From assembly GCF_002160305.1 (NCBI RefSeq), contig NZ_NFKI01000002.1, positions 62,001 through 126,000 of the forward strand: DNA of 64,000 nt, given 5' to 3'. A program made the position numbers and the translations under genes. Origin of the DNA: Pseudoflavonifractor sp. An184. GTDB lineage: Bacteria > Bacillota > Clostridia > Oscillospirales > Oscillospiraceae. Position 1 is the first letter of the stretch. The number at the start of each line of letters is the position of its first letter. The notes under the pieces were generated by a model that saw only the letters and a list, made by a program, of their open reading frames with translations, ran no database searches and had not been told where the DNA came from. Of this stretch, positions 53,511-61,670 are shown one piece after another.

Positions 53511-53700
53511 ATGATTGTATTTTTGAGAGCCTTTCGGCGTCCAATGAGAGAAACACCAGCGAGACAGCCAGTTTAAATCCTTCCTCAAATGCATATTGAC
53601 CATAGGCTCGAACCGGGTCTCCACGCATATAATCTGGAAACCGTTCTGGATCAAACGGGCTGCACCAAGCGTTATAAAGCAATTCAAACAGTACAGTCAT
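53509..53700 (-). CDS. Hypothetical 63-aa protein, divergent from an XRE regulator
   Basis: ATG at 53700 with GGAGGT eight bases upstream. Sequence MTVLFELLYNAWCSPFDPER, then GQYAFEEGFKLAVSLVFLSLDAERL: two helices, the second amphipathic or weakly hydrophobic. Family not recognised by name. The gene pair with the divergent regulator looks like a small regulatory or toxin-antitoxin-type module inserted in the translation cluster. Confidence 0.6.
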   Translation of the reverse strand: MTVLFELLYNAWCSPFDPERFPDYMRGDPVRAYGQYAFEEGFKLAVSLVFLSLDAERLSKIQS

Positions 53701-53719
53701 CAGAGACACCTCCAAATAA

Positions 53720-53736
53720 TTTTACTTATAGTAAAA
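53720..53736. promoter_or_regulatory. Operator palindrome between the divergent genes
   Basis: TTTTACT-TAT-AGTAAAA is a perfect 7-3-7 inverted repeat. Related half-sites follow (AGTTTACT, about 53741-53748). Likely binding site of the XRE protein controlling both genes. Confidence 0.7.
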
Positions 53737-53775
53737 TTATAGTTTACTGAAAGTTAAATGTCAAGGGGGTATTCT

Positions 53776-54003
53776 ATGTTCAGCAAAGAAGAATTTGGGC
53801 AGCGGTTGAAAAAACTGCGTTTGGAGCGCCAGGAAAACCAGTCAGTCCTGGCAGAGGTTCTCGGCGTCAGCGTCGCCCAGATCAGCGAGATCGAAAACGG
53901 GAATAAAGCTACCACGCTGGAGAAGTTTGCCCTGATTTGTGAACACTATCAAGTGTCTGCCGATTATCTGCTGGGGTTTCAACCCGGTCCGCGGGAGGAG
54001 TAG
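53776..54003 (+). CDS. XRE-family transcriptional regulator
   Basis: 75 aa from the ATG at 53776 with AAGGGGG upstream. Helix-turn-helix FGQRLKKLRLERQENQSVLAEVLGVSVAQISEIENGNKATTLEKFALICEHYQVSADYLLG, complete Cro/CI fold. Single-domain regulator, probably autoregulated through the palindrome at 53720. It sits between infB and rbfA, which are normally adjacent. Confidence 0.92.
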   Translation: MFSKEEFGQRLKKLRLERQENQSVLAEVLGVSVAQISEIENGNKATTLEKFALICEHYQVSADYLLGFQPGPREE

Positions 54004-54656
54004 CCCCCTCCCCTGCGGCTGTGCCGCTTCCTTCCTGGTAATGCGAGGTCTGGGACGGGTGTCCACATGGGGCCGCCCCTACAAGAGGTCCGACCCCTGC
54101 CCCCTCATCCGTCACGGCTTCGCCGTGCCACCTTCCCCCCAAGGGGAAGGTTTAGGAGGCGCAGAATTCGCACCGGGAGCGTTGGCTCGGCAAAGCCAGG
54201 CGCAGTAGTGAAACCGCACCAGCGGCAATTTTTGCAAACCCAGGGCCCAGTGGCCCGGGAGGAATCGCGGAAAGCCACTCCATTTTTGCGCGCCGGAAAT
54301 GACGCACAGTCTCTCAGGAGCGCGTCCTCCGTAACGGGGGACCGGGGGTAAGGCGAATATGGACACGGAGTGTCCATCCTGAGCCGTCCCCCGGCGATTC
54401 TTTGGTGACTTTCTCATCGCTGAGAAAGTCACTCGCCGCCGGAGCGGCGAAATTCTCCCCTCATTCCCTGAAAGGGAACGAAAAGAGGCGGCGGGGGCAA
54501 GTCCCCGCCCTACCGCGGATCTGCGCCTTAACCTATCCCCTCATCCGCCCCCTTCGGGGGCACCTTCCCCTCAGGGGGGGAGGCTATCAATATTCGTACG
54601 ACCATCACCATATAACAAAACCGACTCTCTGACCACAAAGGAAAGGAGAAACCACT
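54004..54656. repeat. Gene-free repeat block, 650 bp
   Basis: No gene seen. A family C copy at about 54052-54090, an inverted family B at about 54103-54152, an inverted family A at about 54185-54460 (TTTGCGCGCCGGAAA, then CCGTAACGGGGG, then GAGCCGTCCCCCGGCG, then CTTTCTCATCGCTGAGAAAG), a C-like hairpin at about 54490-54525, and an inverted family B at about 54530-54590. The order mirrors the block at 12.3-12.9 kb. Confidence 0.65.
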
Positions 54657-55052
54657 ATGGCAAGCAATCGCATCGGCCGCATCAACGAGGAGATCCAGCG
54701 TGAGCTGTCCTCCCTCATTCCCACGGTGAAGGACCCCCGGGTCACCGGCATGATCTCGGTGACGTCGGTGAACACCACGCCGGACCTGAAATACGCCAAG
54801 ATCTACGTGAGCGTCCTGGACAAGAGCCAGGAGACTCAGGTGCTCAAGGGCCTGAAGTCCGCCGGAGGCTATCTGCGCCGGGAGCTGGGCCGCACCCTCA
54901 ACCTGCGCAACACCCCGGAGCTCTCCTTTGTCCCCGACGACTCCATCGACCACGGGGCCCGCATCCTGTCCATGCTCCGGGACCCGGAGGTGGTCAAGCC
55001 GGTCAACCCGGACAACCACTACGGCGAGGACCAGGAGGAGGACGAGGAATGA
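54657..55052 (+). CDS. rbfA: Ribosome-binding factor A
   Basis: 131 aa. SNRIGRINEEIQRELSSLI, then VTGMISVTSVNTTPDLKYAKIYVSV, then LNLRNTPELSFVPDDSIDHG. KH-fold 30S maturation factor. Good ribosome site (AAAGGAG). It overlaps nrnA by 4 bases. Confidence 0.95.
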   Translation: MASNRIGRINEEIQRELSSLIPTVKDPRVTGMISVTSVNTTPDLKYAKIYVSVLDKSQETQVLKGLKSAGGYLRRELGRTLNLRNTPELSFVPDDSIDHGARILSMLRDPEVVKPVNPDNHYGEDQEEDEE

Positions 55053-56011
55053 ACTTCACCATCGAGCAGACCGGAGAATTTCTCAAAGACCACGACGGCT
55101 ATCTGATCCTCACCCACGTGCGCCCGGACGGAGACACAGTGGGCTGCGCCGCCGCCCTGTGCCGGGGTCTGCGGGACCTGGGCAAGACCGCCCATGTGCT
55201 CCCCAACCCGGAGACCACCTCCCTGTTCTCCCCCTATCTGGAGGGCCTGCTGGCCCCGGAGGATTTTCGTCCGGAGACCGTGGTGTCGGTGGATATGGCC
55301 GCCCGGGGGCTCTTCCCGGACAACGCCCAGCAGTATCTGGAGCGTGTGGATCTGGCCATTGACCACCACCCCTCCCAGGAGTTTTTCGCCCAAAACACCT
55401 GCCTGGATGCGGAGCGGGCCGCCTGCGGCGAGCTGATGTACGATATTCTCCGGGGAATCACCCCTATCACCCGGGGCATCGCCCTCCCCCTCTATGTGGC
55501 TGTGTCCACCGACTGCGGCTGCTTCGTGTACGGGAACACCTCCGCCGGCACCCACCGGGTGGCCGCCGCCCTCATGGACACCGGCATCCCCACGGCGGAG
55601 CTGAACAAGCGCCACTTCCGCACCAAGAGCTTCAAGCGGCTGCGGCTGGAGAGCATGCTCACCGAGTCCCTGGAGTTCCACGACGGCGGTGAAATCGCCA
55701 TCGCCGCCATCAGTCTCCATATGATGGACACCCTCCAGGCGGACGAGCGGGACGCGGAGGACATCGCCGCCTTTGTGGGCCAGGTGGAGGGGGTCAAGAC
55801 CGGAGTCACCATCCGGGAGCGGAAGGACGGCTCCTGCAAGATCTCCCTGCGCACCGACCCGGACGATCTAAACGCCAGCTCGGTCTGCGCCCTTCTGGGG
55901 GGCGGCGGCCACGCCGCCGCCGCCGGGGCCACGGTGGAGGGGGACATCCCTCACACCAAGCAGGTCCTGATGGAGGCCATCCGGACGGTACAGGGCCGGA
56001 AGGGCCAATAA
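55049..56011 (+). CDS. nrnA: DHH-family phosphoesterase NrnA-like (nanoRNase / pAp phosphatase)
   Basis: 320 aa. Motifs LTHVRPDGDTVGCA, VSVDMA, LAIDHHPS, and DHHA1 end GGGGHAAAAGATV. Degrades short RNAs and 3',5'-bisphosphates. Normal place after rbfA. Confidence 0.93.
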   Translation: MNFTIEQTGEFLKDHDGYLILTHVRPDGDTVGCAAALCRGLRDLGKTAHVLPNPETTSLFSPYLEGLLAPEDFRPETVVSVDMAARGLFPDNAQQYLERVDLAIDHHPSQEFFAQNTCLDAERAACGELMYDILRGITPITRGIALPLYVAVSTDCGCFVYGNTSAGTHRVAAALMDTGIPTAELNKRHFRTKSFKRLRLESMLTESLEFHDGGEIAIAAISLHMMDTLQADERDAEDIAAFVGQVEGVKTGVTIRERKDGSCKISLRTDPDDLNASSVCALLGGGGHAAAAGATVEGDIPHTKQVLMEAIRTVQGRKGQ

Positions 56012-56023
56012 CCGGGGGGTTTT

Positions 56024-56203
56024 ATGGCAAACGGAATTTTAATCATCGACAAGCCCCAGGACTGGACCTCGTCGGGGCTCGACCTTATGGAACGCGGAAC
56101 CGCTGGCGCGATTCCGCTTATCCCGGCGGCCGGCCCCTCCTCTTCGCGGCAAACCCGCTGCGCTGGGCTTTGCCGCGAGAAACGGGGGTGTCTCAGTGCC
56201 TAA
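56024..56203 (+). pseudogene. Duplicated truB 5' end (59-codon remnant)
   Basis: The native-looking start (ATG at 56024 after GGGGGG) reads MANGILIIDKPQDWT, then runs into insert sequence and stops at TAA 56201-56203. The stop overlaps the GTG start of the intact truB (56196), so ribosomes ending here could re-initiate on truB. Confidence 0.8.
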
Positions 56204-56240
56204 CGGAATTTTAATCATCGACAAGCCCCAGGACTGGACC
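56030..56240 (+). repeat. 39-bp direct repeat of the truB 5' end around a 133-bp insert
   Basis: 56030-56068 and 56202-56240 are identical over 39 bases. The 133-bp insert contains GGAACGCGGAACC, then GCGCGATTCCGC, then a family D hairpin (CTCCTCTTCGCGGCAAACCC...GGGCTTTGCCGCGAG), the same kind as at 15675 and 15975. Confidence 0.85.
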
Positions 56241-57065
56241 AGTATGGATGTGTGCGCAAAGCTGCGGCGGGTGCTGGGCGAGCGGCGCATCGGCCATGCG
56301 GGCACTCTGGACCCCATGGCCACCGGGGTGCTCCCGGTGTTTGTGGGCCGGGCCACCCGGGCGGTGGAGTTCGCCAGCGAGGGGGAGAAGGAGTACCTGG
56401 CCGGCCTGCGCCTGGGCCAGGTCACCGACACCCAGGACACCACCGGCACGGTGCTGGAGACCCACCCAGTGGACGTCACCCCGGAGGCGCTGGAGGCCGC
56501 TCTGGAGCCCTTCCGGGGGGACATTCAGCAGATCCCCCCCATGTACTCCGCCATCAAGATCCAGGGCAAAAAGCTCTATGAGCTGGCCCGGAAGGGCAGG
56601 GAGGTGGAGCGGCCCCCCCGGAACATCACCATCCACTCCCTGACGGTGGAGGAGCAGGTGAGCGGCACCGACTTTCTTCTGCGGGCGCGGTGCTCCAAGG
56701 GCACCTATGTGCGCACTCTGTGCCACGACATCGGCCGGGCCCTGGGCTGCGGCGGGACCATGTTCTCCCTGCGCCGGACCATGGCCGCCGGGTTTACTCT
56801 GGCGCAGTCCCATCCCCTGCCGGAGGTTCTGGAGCACCCGGACCCGGCCTCCCTGCTCATTCCTGTGGACGCCTACTTTTCCGGGCGGCCAGAGCTGCGC
56901 CTCCGCCCTGAGGCGGAAAAAAAGGTGCGCAACGGCGTGTCCTTCCCCCTGCCCGGCACAGAGGACGGGGAGTACCGGGTATACGGCGCCACAGGGGAAT
57001 TTCTGTCCCTGAGCCGGGTGGAGCGGGGAACCCTGCGGACCATCAAGAGCTTTTTCGAGGTATAA
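56196..57065 (+). CDS. truB: tRNA pseudouridine(55) synthase
   Basis: 289 aa from a GTG at 56196. GILIIDKPQDWTSMDVC, then RIGHAGTLDPMATGVLPVFVGRAT with the catalytic Asp, then SAIKIQGKKLYELARKG, PUA-like C-terminus. Makes Psi55 in the T-loop of tRNA. Its start is a second copy of the N-terminus and lacks the stronger ribosome site of the first copy. Confidence 0.95.
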   Translation: MPNGILIIDKPQDWTSMDVCAKLRRVLGERRIGHAGTLDPMATGVLPVFVGRATRAVEFASEGEKEYLAGLRLGQVTDTQDTTGTVLETHPVDVTPEALEAALEPFRGDIQQIPPMYSAIKIQGKKLYELARKGREVERPPRNITIHSLTVEEQVSGTDFLLRARCSKGTYVRTLCHDIGRALGCGGTMFSLRRTMAAGFTLAQSHPLPEVLEHPDPASLLIPVDAYFSGRPELRLRPEAEKKVRNGVSFPLPGTEDGEYRVYGATGEFLSLSRVERGTLRTIKSFFEV

Positions 57066-57095
57066 GACCCTGTACGGGCCTGTAAAGGAGAGTAA

Positions 57096-58022
57096 TTGGT
57101 TTTGAATAAAAGCAAACGCGTCATTGCTCTGGGCTTCTTCGACGGGGTCCACCGGGGCCACGGGGCCCTGCTGAAGCGGGTCGTGGAGACGTCCAGAGAA
57201 CTGGGGGCGGTGGCCTCCGCCTTCACCTTCGACCGCAGCCCCACCGCCGCCATCACCGGCCAGGTGGTCCCCCTGCTCAGCTCGGTGGAGGACCGGGCGT
57301 GGCTCATGCGCACCTGCTATGGCATTCAGGAGGTCATCGTCTCCAGCTTTGACGGCATGATGCGCATGGACTGGCGGGATTTTATCACCCAGTACCTGGT
57401 GAAGGAGCTGGGCGTGGTCCATGTGGTGGCGGGACACGACTTCCACTTCGGCTACATGGGCAAGGGAAATCCTCAGCGGCTCCAGGAGACCTGCGCCCAG
57501 CTGGGGATCGGCTGTGACATCATCGGCAAGGTGGAGCTGGAGGACATCACCATCTCCTCCACCTATATCCGAACCCTCATTGCCCAGGGGGAGATGGACC
57601 GGGCGGTGGAGTTCTTGGGCCACCCCCACGTGCTCACCAACCGGGTCACCCACGGGAAGAAGATCGGCAGCTCCTCCCTGGGCTTCCCCACGGTGAATCT
57701 CCAGATTCCCTCCCCGGTGATCGTCCCCGCCTTCGGGGTGTACGCCACCCAGGTCTCGGTGGCCGGACAGCGCTATACCGCCGTCACCAATGTGGGGGTG
57801 CGGCCCACCGTGGAGGATAACGACGGCCGGGTGACCGTGGAGGGATTTATTCTGGACTTCTCCGGAGACCTGTACGGCCAGGAGCTGCGGATGGAGTTCT
57901 ACCACCGCATCCGGGAGGAGCGCAAATTCTCCTCCTTCCAGGCCCTCTCCGACGAGATCCGCCGCAACGCCCAGCAGACCCGGGACTACTTCCAGGCGGT
58001 CCCCCCGCTCCCCATCCCCTGA
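57096..58022 (+). CDS. ribF: Bifunctional riboflavin kinase / FMN adenylyltransferase
   Basis: 308 aa from a TTG at 57096 or 57102 (AAAGGAG upstream; two TTGs fit). IALGFFDGVHRGHGALL (adenylyltransferase), VAGHDFHFGYMGKG, then the kinase domain GKKIGSSSLGFPTVNLQIP and RPTVEDNDGRVTVEGFILDF. Converts riboflavin to FMN and FAD, needed by RnfC, RnfD and RnfG. Conserved after truB. Confidence 0.95.
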   Translation: MVLNKSKRVIALGFFDGVHRGHGALLKRVVETSRELGAVASAFTFDRSPTAAITGQVVPLLSSVEDRAWLMRTCYGIQEVIVSSFDGMMRMDWRDFITQYLVKELGVVHVVAGHDFHFGYMGKGNPQRLQETCAQLGIGCDIIGKVELEDITISSTYIRTLIAQGEMDRAVEFLGHPHVLTNRVTHGKKIGSSSLGFPTVNLQIPSPVIVPAFGVYATQVSVAGQRYTAVTNVGVRPTVEDNDGRVTVEGFILDFSGDLYGQELRMEFYHRIREERKFSSFQALSDEIRRNAQQTRDYFQAVPPLPIP

Positions 58023-58045
58023 CACAGCGGAAAGGAGACTCCTCT

Positions 58046-59401
58046 ATGCGCCACCATGCGGACTCCATGCGGTATGACCGGATGTATGCACTGCTTTGGA
58101 TCTACACCGCCGCCCTGGCCCTGTTCGGCCTTTTTCTGGGCCCTCTGGATCAGATCCTCCCCGGTCTGGCGACCATTGTTCTCACCGAGGACGCGCTGAT
58201 CACCGACTATGTGCTCATCGCCGGACCCGGGGCCGCCCTGATCAACTCCGCCCTGGTGACCGCCGTCACCCTGGTGATGCTGCGCCTCTCCCACGAGCCG
58301 TTCAACGGCTTCTCCCTTGTGGTGGTGGGGCTCATGTCCGGCTTCTCCCTGTTTGGCAAAAATCTTGTCAACATCTGGCCCATCCTGCTGGGGGCCTGGC
58401 TCTACGCCAAGCTCCGCCGGGAGCCCTTCGGAAAGTATGTCCCCACCGGCCTGCTCTCCACCGCTCTGGCTCCGGTCATCAGCTACATCGCCCTGGACAA
58501 CGGCTGGGGCACCCCCCTGCTGGGCGGCTTGGCGGGGGTGCTGATCGGCTTTATCCTTCCCCCGCTCTCCGCCTACACCTATAAGATTCAAAACGGCATG
58601 AACCTATATAACATGGGTTTTGCCTGCGGCCTGCTGGCTTTTATTCTGATCCCACTGATCAGTTCTATGGGGGCCACTCCAACCACCCGCTATCACTGGG
58701 CTGAGGGGTATAACTTGCTCTTCGGTCTTGCCTTGGGCTTCTTCTGCGCCGCGCTTTTTCTCCTGGGACTGCTGTGCTCCGGCAGGCCGGCCTGGGCCTC
58801 CTGGGCCGGATACCGCCGCCTGCTGCTCACCAGCGGGCGGGCCCCCAGCGACTATCTGCGCATGTTCGGCGCCGGCCCGGTGCTGATCAACATGGGAATC
58901 AACGGCCTCATCGGCATCGCCTTTATCCTGGGCGGAGGCGGCGACCTGAACGGCCCCACGGTGGGGGGCATCCTCACCATCATGGGCTTTTCCGCCTTTG
59001 GCAAGCACGCCCGGAATATCATCCCTGTGATGGCCGGAGTCTTTCTGGGGGGCGTGGTGATGCACTGGTCCCTGAGCGACTCTGCTGTCCAGCTGGCCTG
59101 TCTGTTCTGCACCACCCTGGCCCCCATCTCGGGCTACTTCGGCTGGCCCTTTGGGGTGCTGGCCGGCTTTCTCCACTCCTCAGTGGTGCTCTATACCGGC
59201 ACGCCGGTGGCGGGAATGAACCTCTACAACAACGGCTTTTCCGGGGGGCTGGTGGCCATTGTCCTCTACCCCCTGATCATTGACATCTTCCGGCACCGCA
59301 GGCCCACCCTCACCGACCGGGACTACTTCGACCCGGTGGAGCACGACGAGCCCCTTCCGCCCCCGGACCGCCAGGAGATGACCGAGGAGCGGGATCACTG
59401 A
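58046..59401 (+). CDS. DUF1576 integral membrane protein
   Basis: 451 aa, about 10 to 12 membrane helices. Two homologous halves are visible: FNGFSLVVVGLMSGFSLFGKN and LNGPTVGGILTIMGFSAFGKH; MNLYNMGFACGLLAFIL and MNLYNNGFSGGLVAIVL. This internal repeat and the NLYN motifs match DUF1576, an uncharacterised, transporter-like family. The C-terminus is polar and acidic. GGAAAGGAG upstream. Confidence 0.88.
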   Translation: MRHHADSMRYDRMYALLWIYTAALALFGLFLGPLDQILPGLATIVLTEDALITDYVLIAGPGAALINSALVTAVTLVMLRLSHEPFNGFSLVVVGLMSGFSLFGKNLVNIWPILLGAWLYAKLRREPFGKYVPTGLLSTALAPVISYIALDNGWGTPLLGGLAGVLIGFILPPLSAYTYKIQNGMNLYNMGFACGLLAFILIPLISSMGATPTTRYHWAEGYNLLFGLALGFFCAALFLLGLLCSGRPAWASWAGYRRLLLTSGRAPSDYLRMFGAGPVLINMGINGLIGIAFILGGGGDLNGPTVGGILTIMGFSAFGKHARNIIPVMAGVFLGGVVMHWSLSDSAVQLACLFCTTLAPISGYFGWPFGVLAGFLHSSVVLYTGTPVAGMNLYNNGFSGGLVAIVLYPLIIDIFRHRRPTLTDRDYFDPVEHDEPLPPPDRQEMTEERDH

Positions 59402-59482
59402 CCCCAGTGTCCCCGCTCCCGAATTCTTAACGTTACTTTAGCGTTTCCCTCTCCTTCATTTATACCTGTTTAATCTTTCCGC

Positions 59483-59491
59483 TGTTATAAT
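59483..59491 (+). promoter_or_regulatory. Extended -10 promoter
   Basis: TGTTATAAT, an extended -10 (TGN plus TATAAT) without a clear -35, in the gap after DUF1576. Confidence 0.5.
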
Positions 59492-59494
59492 AGG

Positions 59495-59660
59495 AACTGT
59501 AAAGAGGATTTCTTACGGGTCCTGGACAGATTTGAGGTTTGTCCCGGGCGCCATTCTCTCCCGCGGCGTGCTGATCACGGTCCTCTCTCTCCTGACCGTA
59601 TTCAAGTCCTCCACGCCCGGTTTACCGCCTCCCCTCCGCCAAGGGGAGGCGGTTTTTTCT
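59495..59660 (+). ncRNA. Candidate small transcript, about 160 nt, in the gap 59402-59728
   Basis: A promoter (59483) and an intrinsic terminator (59625) bracket a stretch with no well-placed ribosome site. Could be a small RNA or a tiny peptide gene. The rest of the 327-bp gap shows nothing else. Confidence 0.35.
59625..59658 (+). terminator. Intrinsic terminator, plus strand
   Basis: CCGCCTCCCCT / AGGGGAGGCGG with a 6-base loop and TTTTTT. Confidence 0.8.
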
Positions 59661-59728
59661 ATGCAAAAAACATTAAGATGCGCCGCTGCTCTTGTCTCTG
59701 ATCCCGGTGCGCCAAGGCCCATGAAGTT

Positions 59729-60451
59729 TTATTCCGGCGGGTCCAGCATCTGCCGCAGCCGGTCCACCGCCCGCCGCTCCAGCCGGGAGACCTGCACCTG
59801 AGACACCCCCAGCACCTTGGCCGACTGGGTCTGGGTCAGTCCCTTGTAGTACCGCAGCAGCAGCACCTGGCGCTCCCGCTCCGGCAGCTCCTCCAGGGCG
59901 GAGCGCAGGGAGAGCCGCTCGATGAGCCCCTCCTCCATGCCGCCGCTGGTGAGCATCCCCTCCAGGGTCAGTCCCCCCTCCCCCGTCTCCGTCTGGAGGG
60001 AGATCACCGGCTCGGCGGCGGTCTCCGCCGCGGCGATCTCCTCGGGGGTCAGGCCGGTGGCCTCCGCCAGCTCGGACAGGGCGGGCTCCCGCCCCAGCTC
60101 TCCGCACAGCCGGGCCCGGACCCCCCGGAGGGAGATGCTCCGCTCCTTCAGCCCCCGGCTCACCTTCACCGCCCCGTCGTCCCGAAGGAATCGGCGGATC
60201 TCCCCGGCGATCTTGGGCACCGCGTAGGTGGAGAACTGGGTGCCGAAGGCGGGGTCAAAGCCCCGCACTGCCTTGAGAAAACCCAGGCAGCCCAGCTGGT
60301 ACAGGTCGTCCGGCTCCACCCCCCGGCCATAGTACCTGCGCACCACGGACCAAATGAGGCCGTTGTTCTCCTCCAGCACCTGCTCACAGGCCCGGTTGTC
60401 CCCGTTCCGGGCGGCCTCCAGCAGCTCCGGGGCGGTGGGCGTCCCATTCAT
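59729..60451 (-). CDS. sigF: Sporulation sigma factor SigF
   Basis: 240 aa. Region 2: DDLYQLGCLGFLKAVRGFDPAFGTQFSTYAVPKIAGEIRRFLRDDG; region 3; region 4 LPERERQVLLLRYYKGLTQTQSAKVLGVSQVQVSRLERRAV. First forespore sigma factor, held by SpoIIAB. Start ATG 60451 overlaps the spoIIAB stop by 4 bases. Confidence 0.97.
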   Translation of the reverse strand: MNGTPTAPELLEAARNGDNRACEQVLEENNGLIWSVVRRYYGRGVEPDDLYQLGCLGFLKAVRGFDPAFGTQFSTYAVPKIAGEIRRFLRDDGAVKVSRGLKERSISLRGVRARLCGELGREPALSELAEATGLTPEEIAAAETAAEPVISLQTETGEGGLTLEGMLTSGGMEEGLIERLSLRSALEELPERERQVLLLRYYKGLTQTQSAKVLGVSQVQVSRLERRAVDRLRQMLDPPE

Positions 60452-60885
60452 CCCGACACCCGGCGGGCGATCTGCCGCCGCATGGTCACCGTGGTCCCCT
60501 TTCCCGGGGCGGAGCGCACCTTCAGGGAGTCCATGAAGCTCTCCATAATGGTGAAGCCCATGCCGGAGCGCTCCTCGCTGCCGGTGGTAAACAGGGGGGT
60601 GCGGGCCTGCTCCACATCGGCGATGCCCACCCCCCAGTCCCGCACCACGATCTCCAGCACCTGGTTCTCCCGCCGGCGCAGCTTCATCACCACCCGGCCG
60701 ATGCGGTCGGGATAGGCGTGGACAATGGCGTTGGTCACCGCCTCGCTGACAGCGGTCTTGATGTCGTTGATCTCCTCCAGGGTGGGGTCCAGCTGGGCGG
60801 CGAAGCAGGCCGCCGCCGCCCGGGCGAACCCCTCGTTGGCGGAGCGGCTGGGGAACTCCAGGGTGACATAATTTTCCGCGTTCAT
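60448..60885 (-). CDS. spoIIAB: Anti-sigma F factor / serine kinase SpoIIAB
   Basis: 145 aa from the ATG at 60885 with AAGGAGG eight bases upstream. GHKL ATPase motifs: EAVTNAIVHAYP (N box), VVRDWGVGI (G1), RSGMGFTIMESFMD (G2). Binds SigF and phosphorylates SpoIIAA. Separated from spoIIAA by a MITE-like element. Confidence 0.96.
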   Translation of the reverse strand: MNAENYVTLEFPSRSANEGFARAAAACFAAQLDPTLEEINDIKTAVSEAVTNAIVHAYPDRIGRVVMKLRRRENQVLEIVVRDWGVGIADVEQARTPLFTTGSEERSGMGFTIMESFMDSLKVRSAPGKGTTVTMRRQIARRVSG

Positions 60886-60920
60886 ATGTAAAACCTCCTT
60901 GTCTGGGGCACAGCTCTCCA

Positions 60921-61081
60921 GGCCTTGCTTGAAACATGTCAACATACCCAAACGTGGGTCTTTTCCCGCCATACTGCGTTGATTTTTCTTGCAATCCACC
61001 TAAGGATTGCCGCGCCAAACCGCCTTGTCTGGCGAAAAAATCCCTCGCCGTCGGGCACATTTCCATGCTTCAAACAGGACC
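60921..61081. mobile_element. MITE-like element, copy 1, inside the spoIIA operon
   Basis: About 161 bp. Its ends are imperfect inverted repeats (GGCCTTGCTTGAAA and TTCAAACAGGACC). Interior marks: ACATACCCAAACGTGGG, CGCCATACTGCGTTGAT, GCAATCC...GGATTGC, GGCGAAAAAATCCCTCGCCG. Copy 2 lies inverted at 63658-63817, about nine of ten bases the same by eye. Confidence 0.75.
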
Positions 61082-61413
61082 TAACCGCCAGGGTTTGATT
61101 TGACATCGGGCTCAAACGGGACCAGCTTGTCCAGGCCGGCGGCCTGAAACACCCGTCTGGCCTGCTCCGGGGCGTTGACCACCGCCATGCTCCCCTGGAG
61201 CTGCCGCATCCTCCGGAAGGTGCGCAGCACCACGGCGATGCCGGAGCTGTCGGTAAAGGTCAGCCCGGCCAGATCCAGGGTCAGCTTCCGGGGCAGGGCG
61301 GCGTCGATCTGCCGGTCCAGCTCCTCCATCACCTCCCGGGCCCGGTGGTGGTCCAGCTCCCCGGACAGGGACGCGGTGAGGCAGCGGTTTTCCTCCATAC
61401 AGGTCACGGACAT
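61081..61413 (-). CDS. spoIIAA: Anti-anti-sigma factor SpoIIAA
   Basis: 110 aa from the ATG at 61413 with AGGGAG upstream. STAS fold: LTLDLAGLTFTDSSGIAVVLRTFRRM with the phospho-acceptor Ser in DSSG. Dephosphorylated SpoIIAA frees SigF from SpoIIAB. The last base of its TAG stop is the first base of the MITE-like element. Confidence 0.94.
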   Translation of the reverse strand: MSVTCMEENRCLTASLSGELDHHRAREVMEELDRQIDAALPRKLTLDLAGLTFTDSSGIAVVLRTFRRMRQLQGSMAVVNAPEQARRVFQAAGLDKLVPFEPDVKSNPGG

Positions 61414-61583
61414 ACGCGCTCTCCCTTCCAGGCGCCTCTCCAGACGGAGGGCGCCCAAATTCTGGATGGACTCATTATAGGACAGGCCCTCCGTCAGATT
61501 CGGCTGTTTCCTGTCGGGGCCCCGGATTTCTGTCCCGGGCCACCTATTCCTTTTTGTTTATGAGAAACCGCCGGATCATGCAT

Positions 61584-61612
61584 TTTACAAATGCTGCTTT
61601 TTCGGGTATGAT
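61584..61612 (+). promoter_or_regulatory. Sigma-A promoter of the MATE gene
   Basis: TTTACA (61584-61589), 17-base spacer, TATGAT (61607-61612). Confidence 0.7.
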
Positions 61613-61670
61613 AGTAGCATCCGGTCGTTTTTTCCCGCTTCCGGAGCTCAATCCCGAGGAGGTCCTGCCT

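Noticed and set aside
61413-61530. Looked for a SigH promoter before spoIIAA
   Set aside because: A TATAAT-like box is present but no spacing fits SigH or SigA well enough to report.
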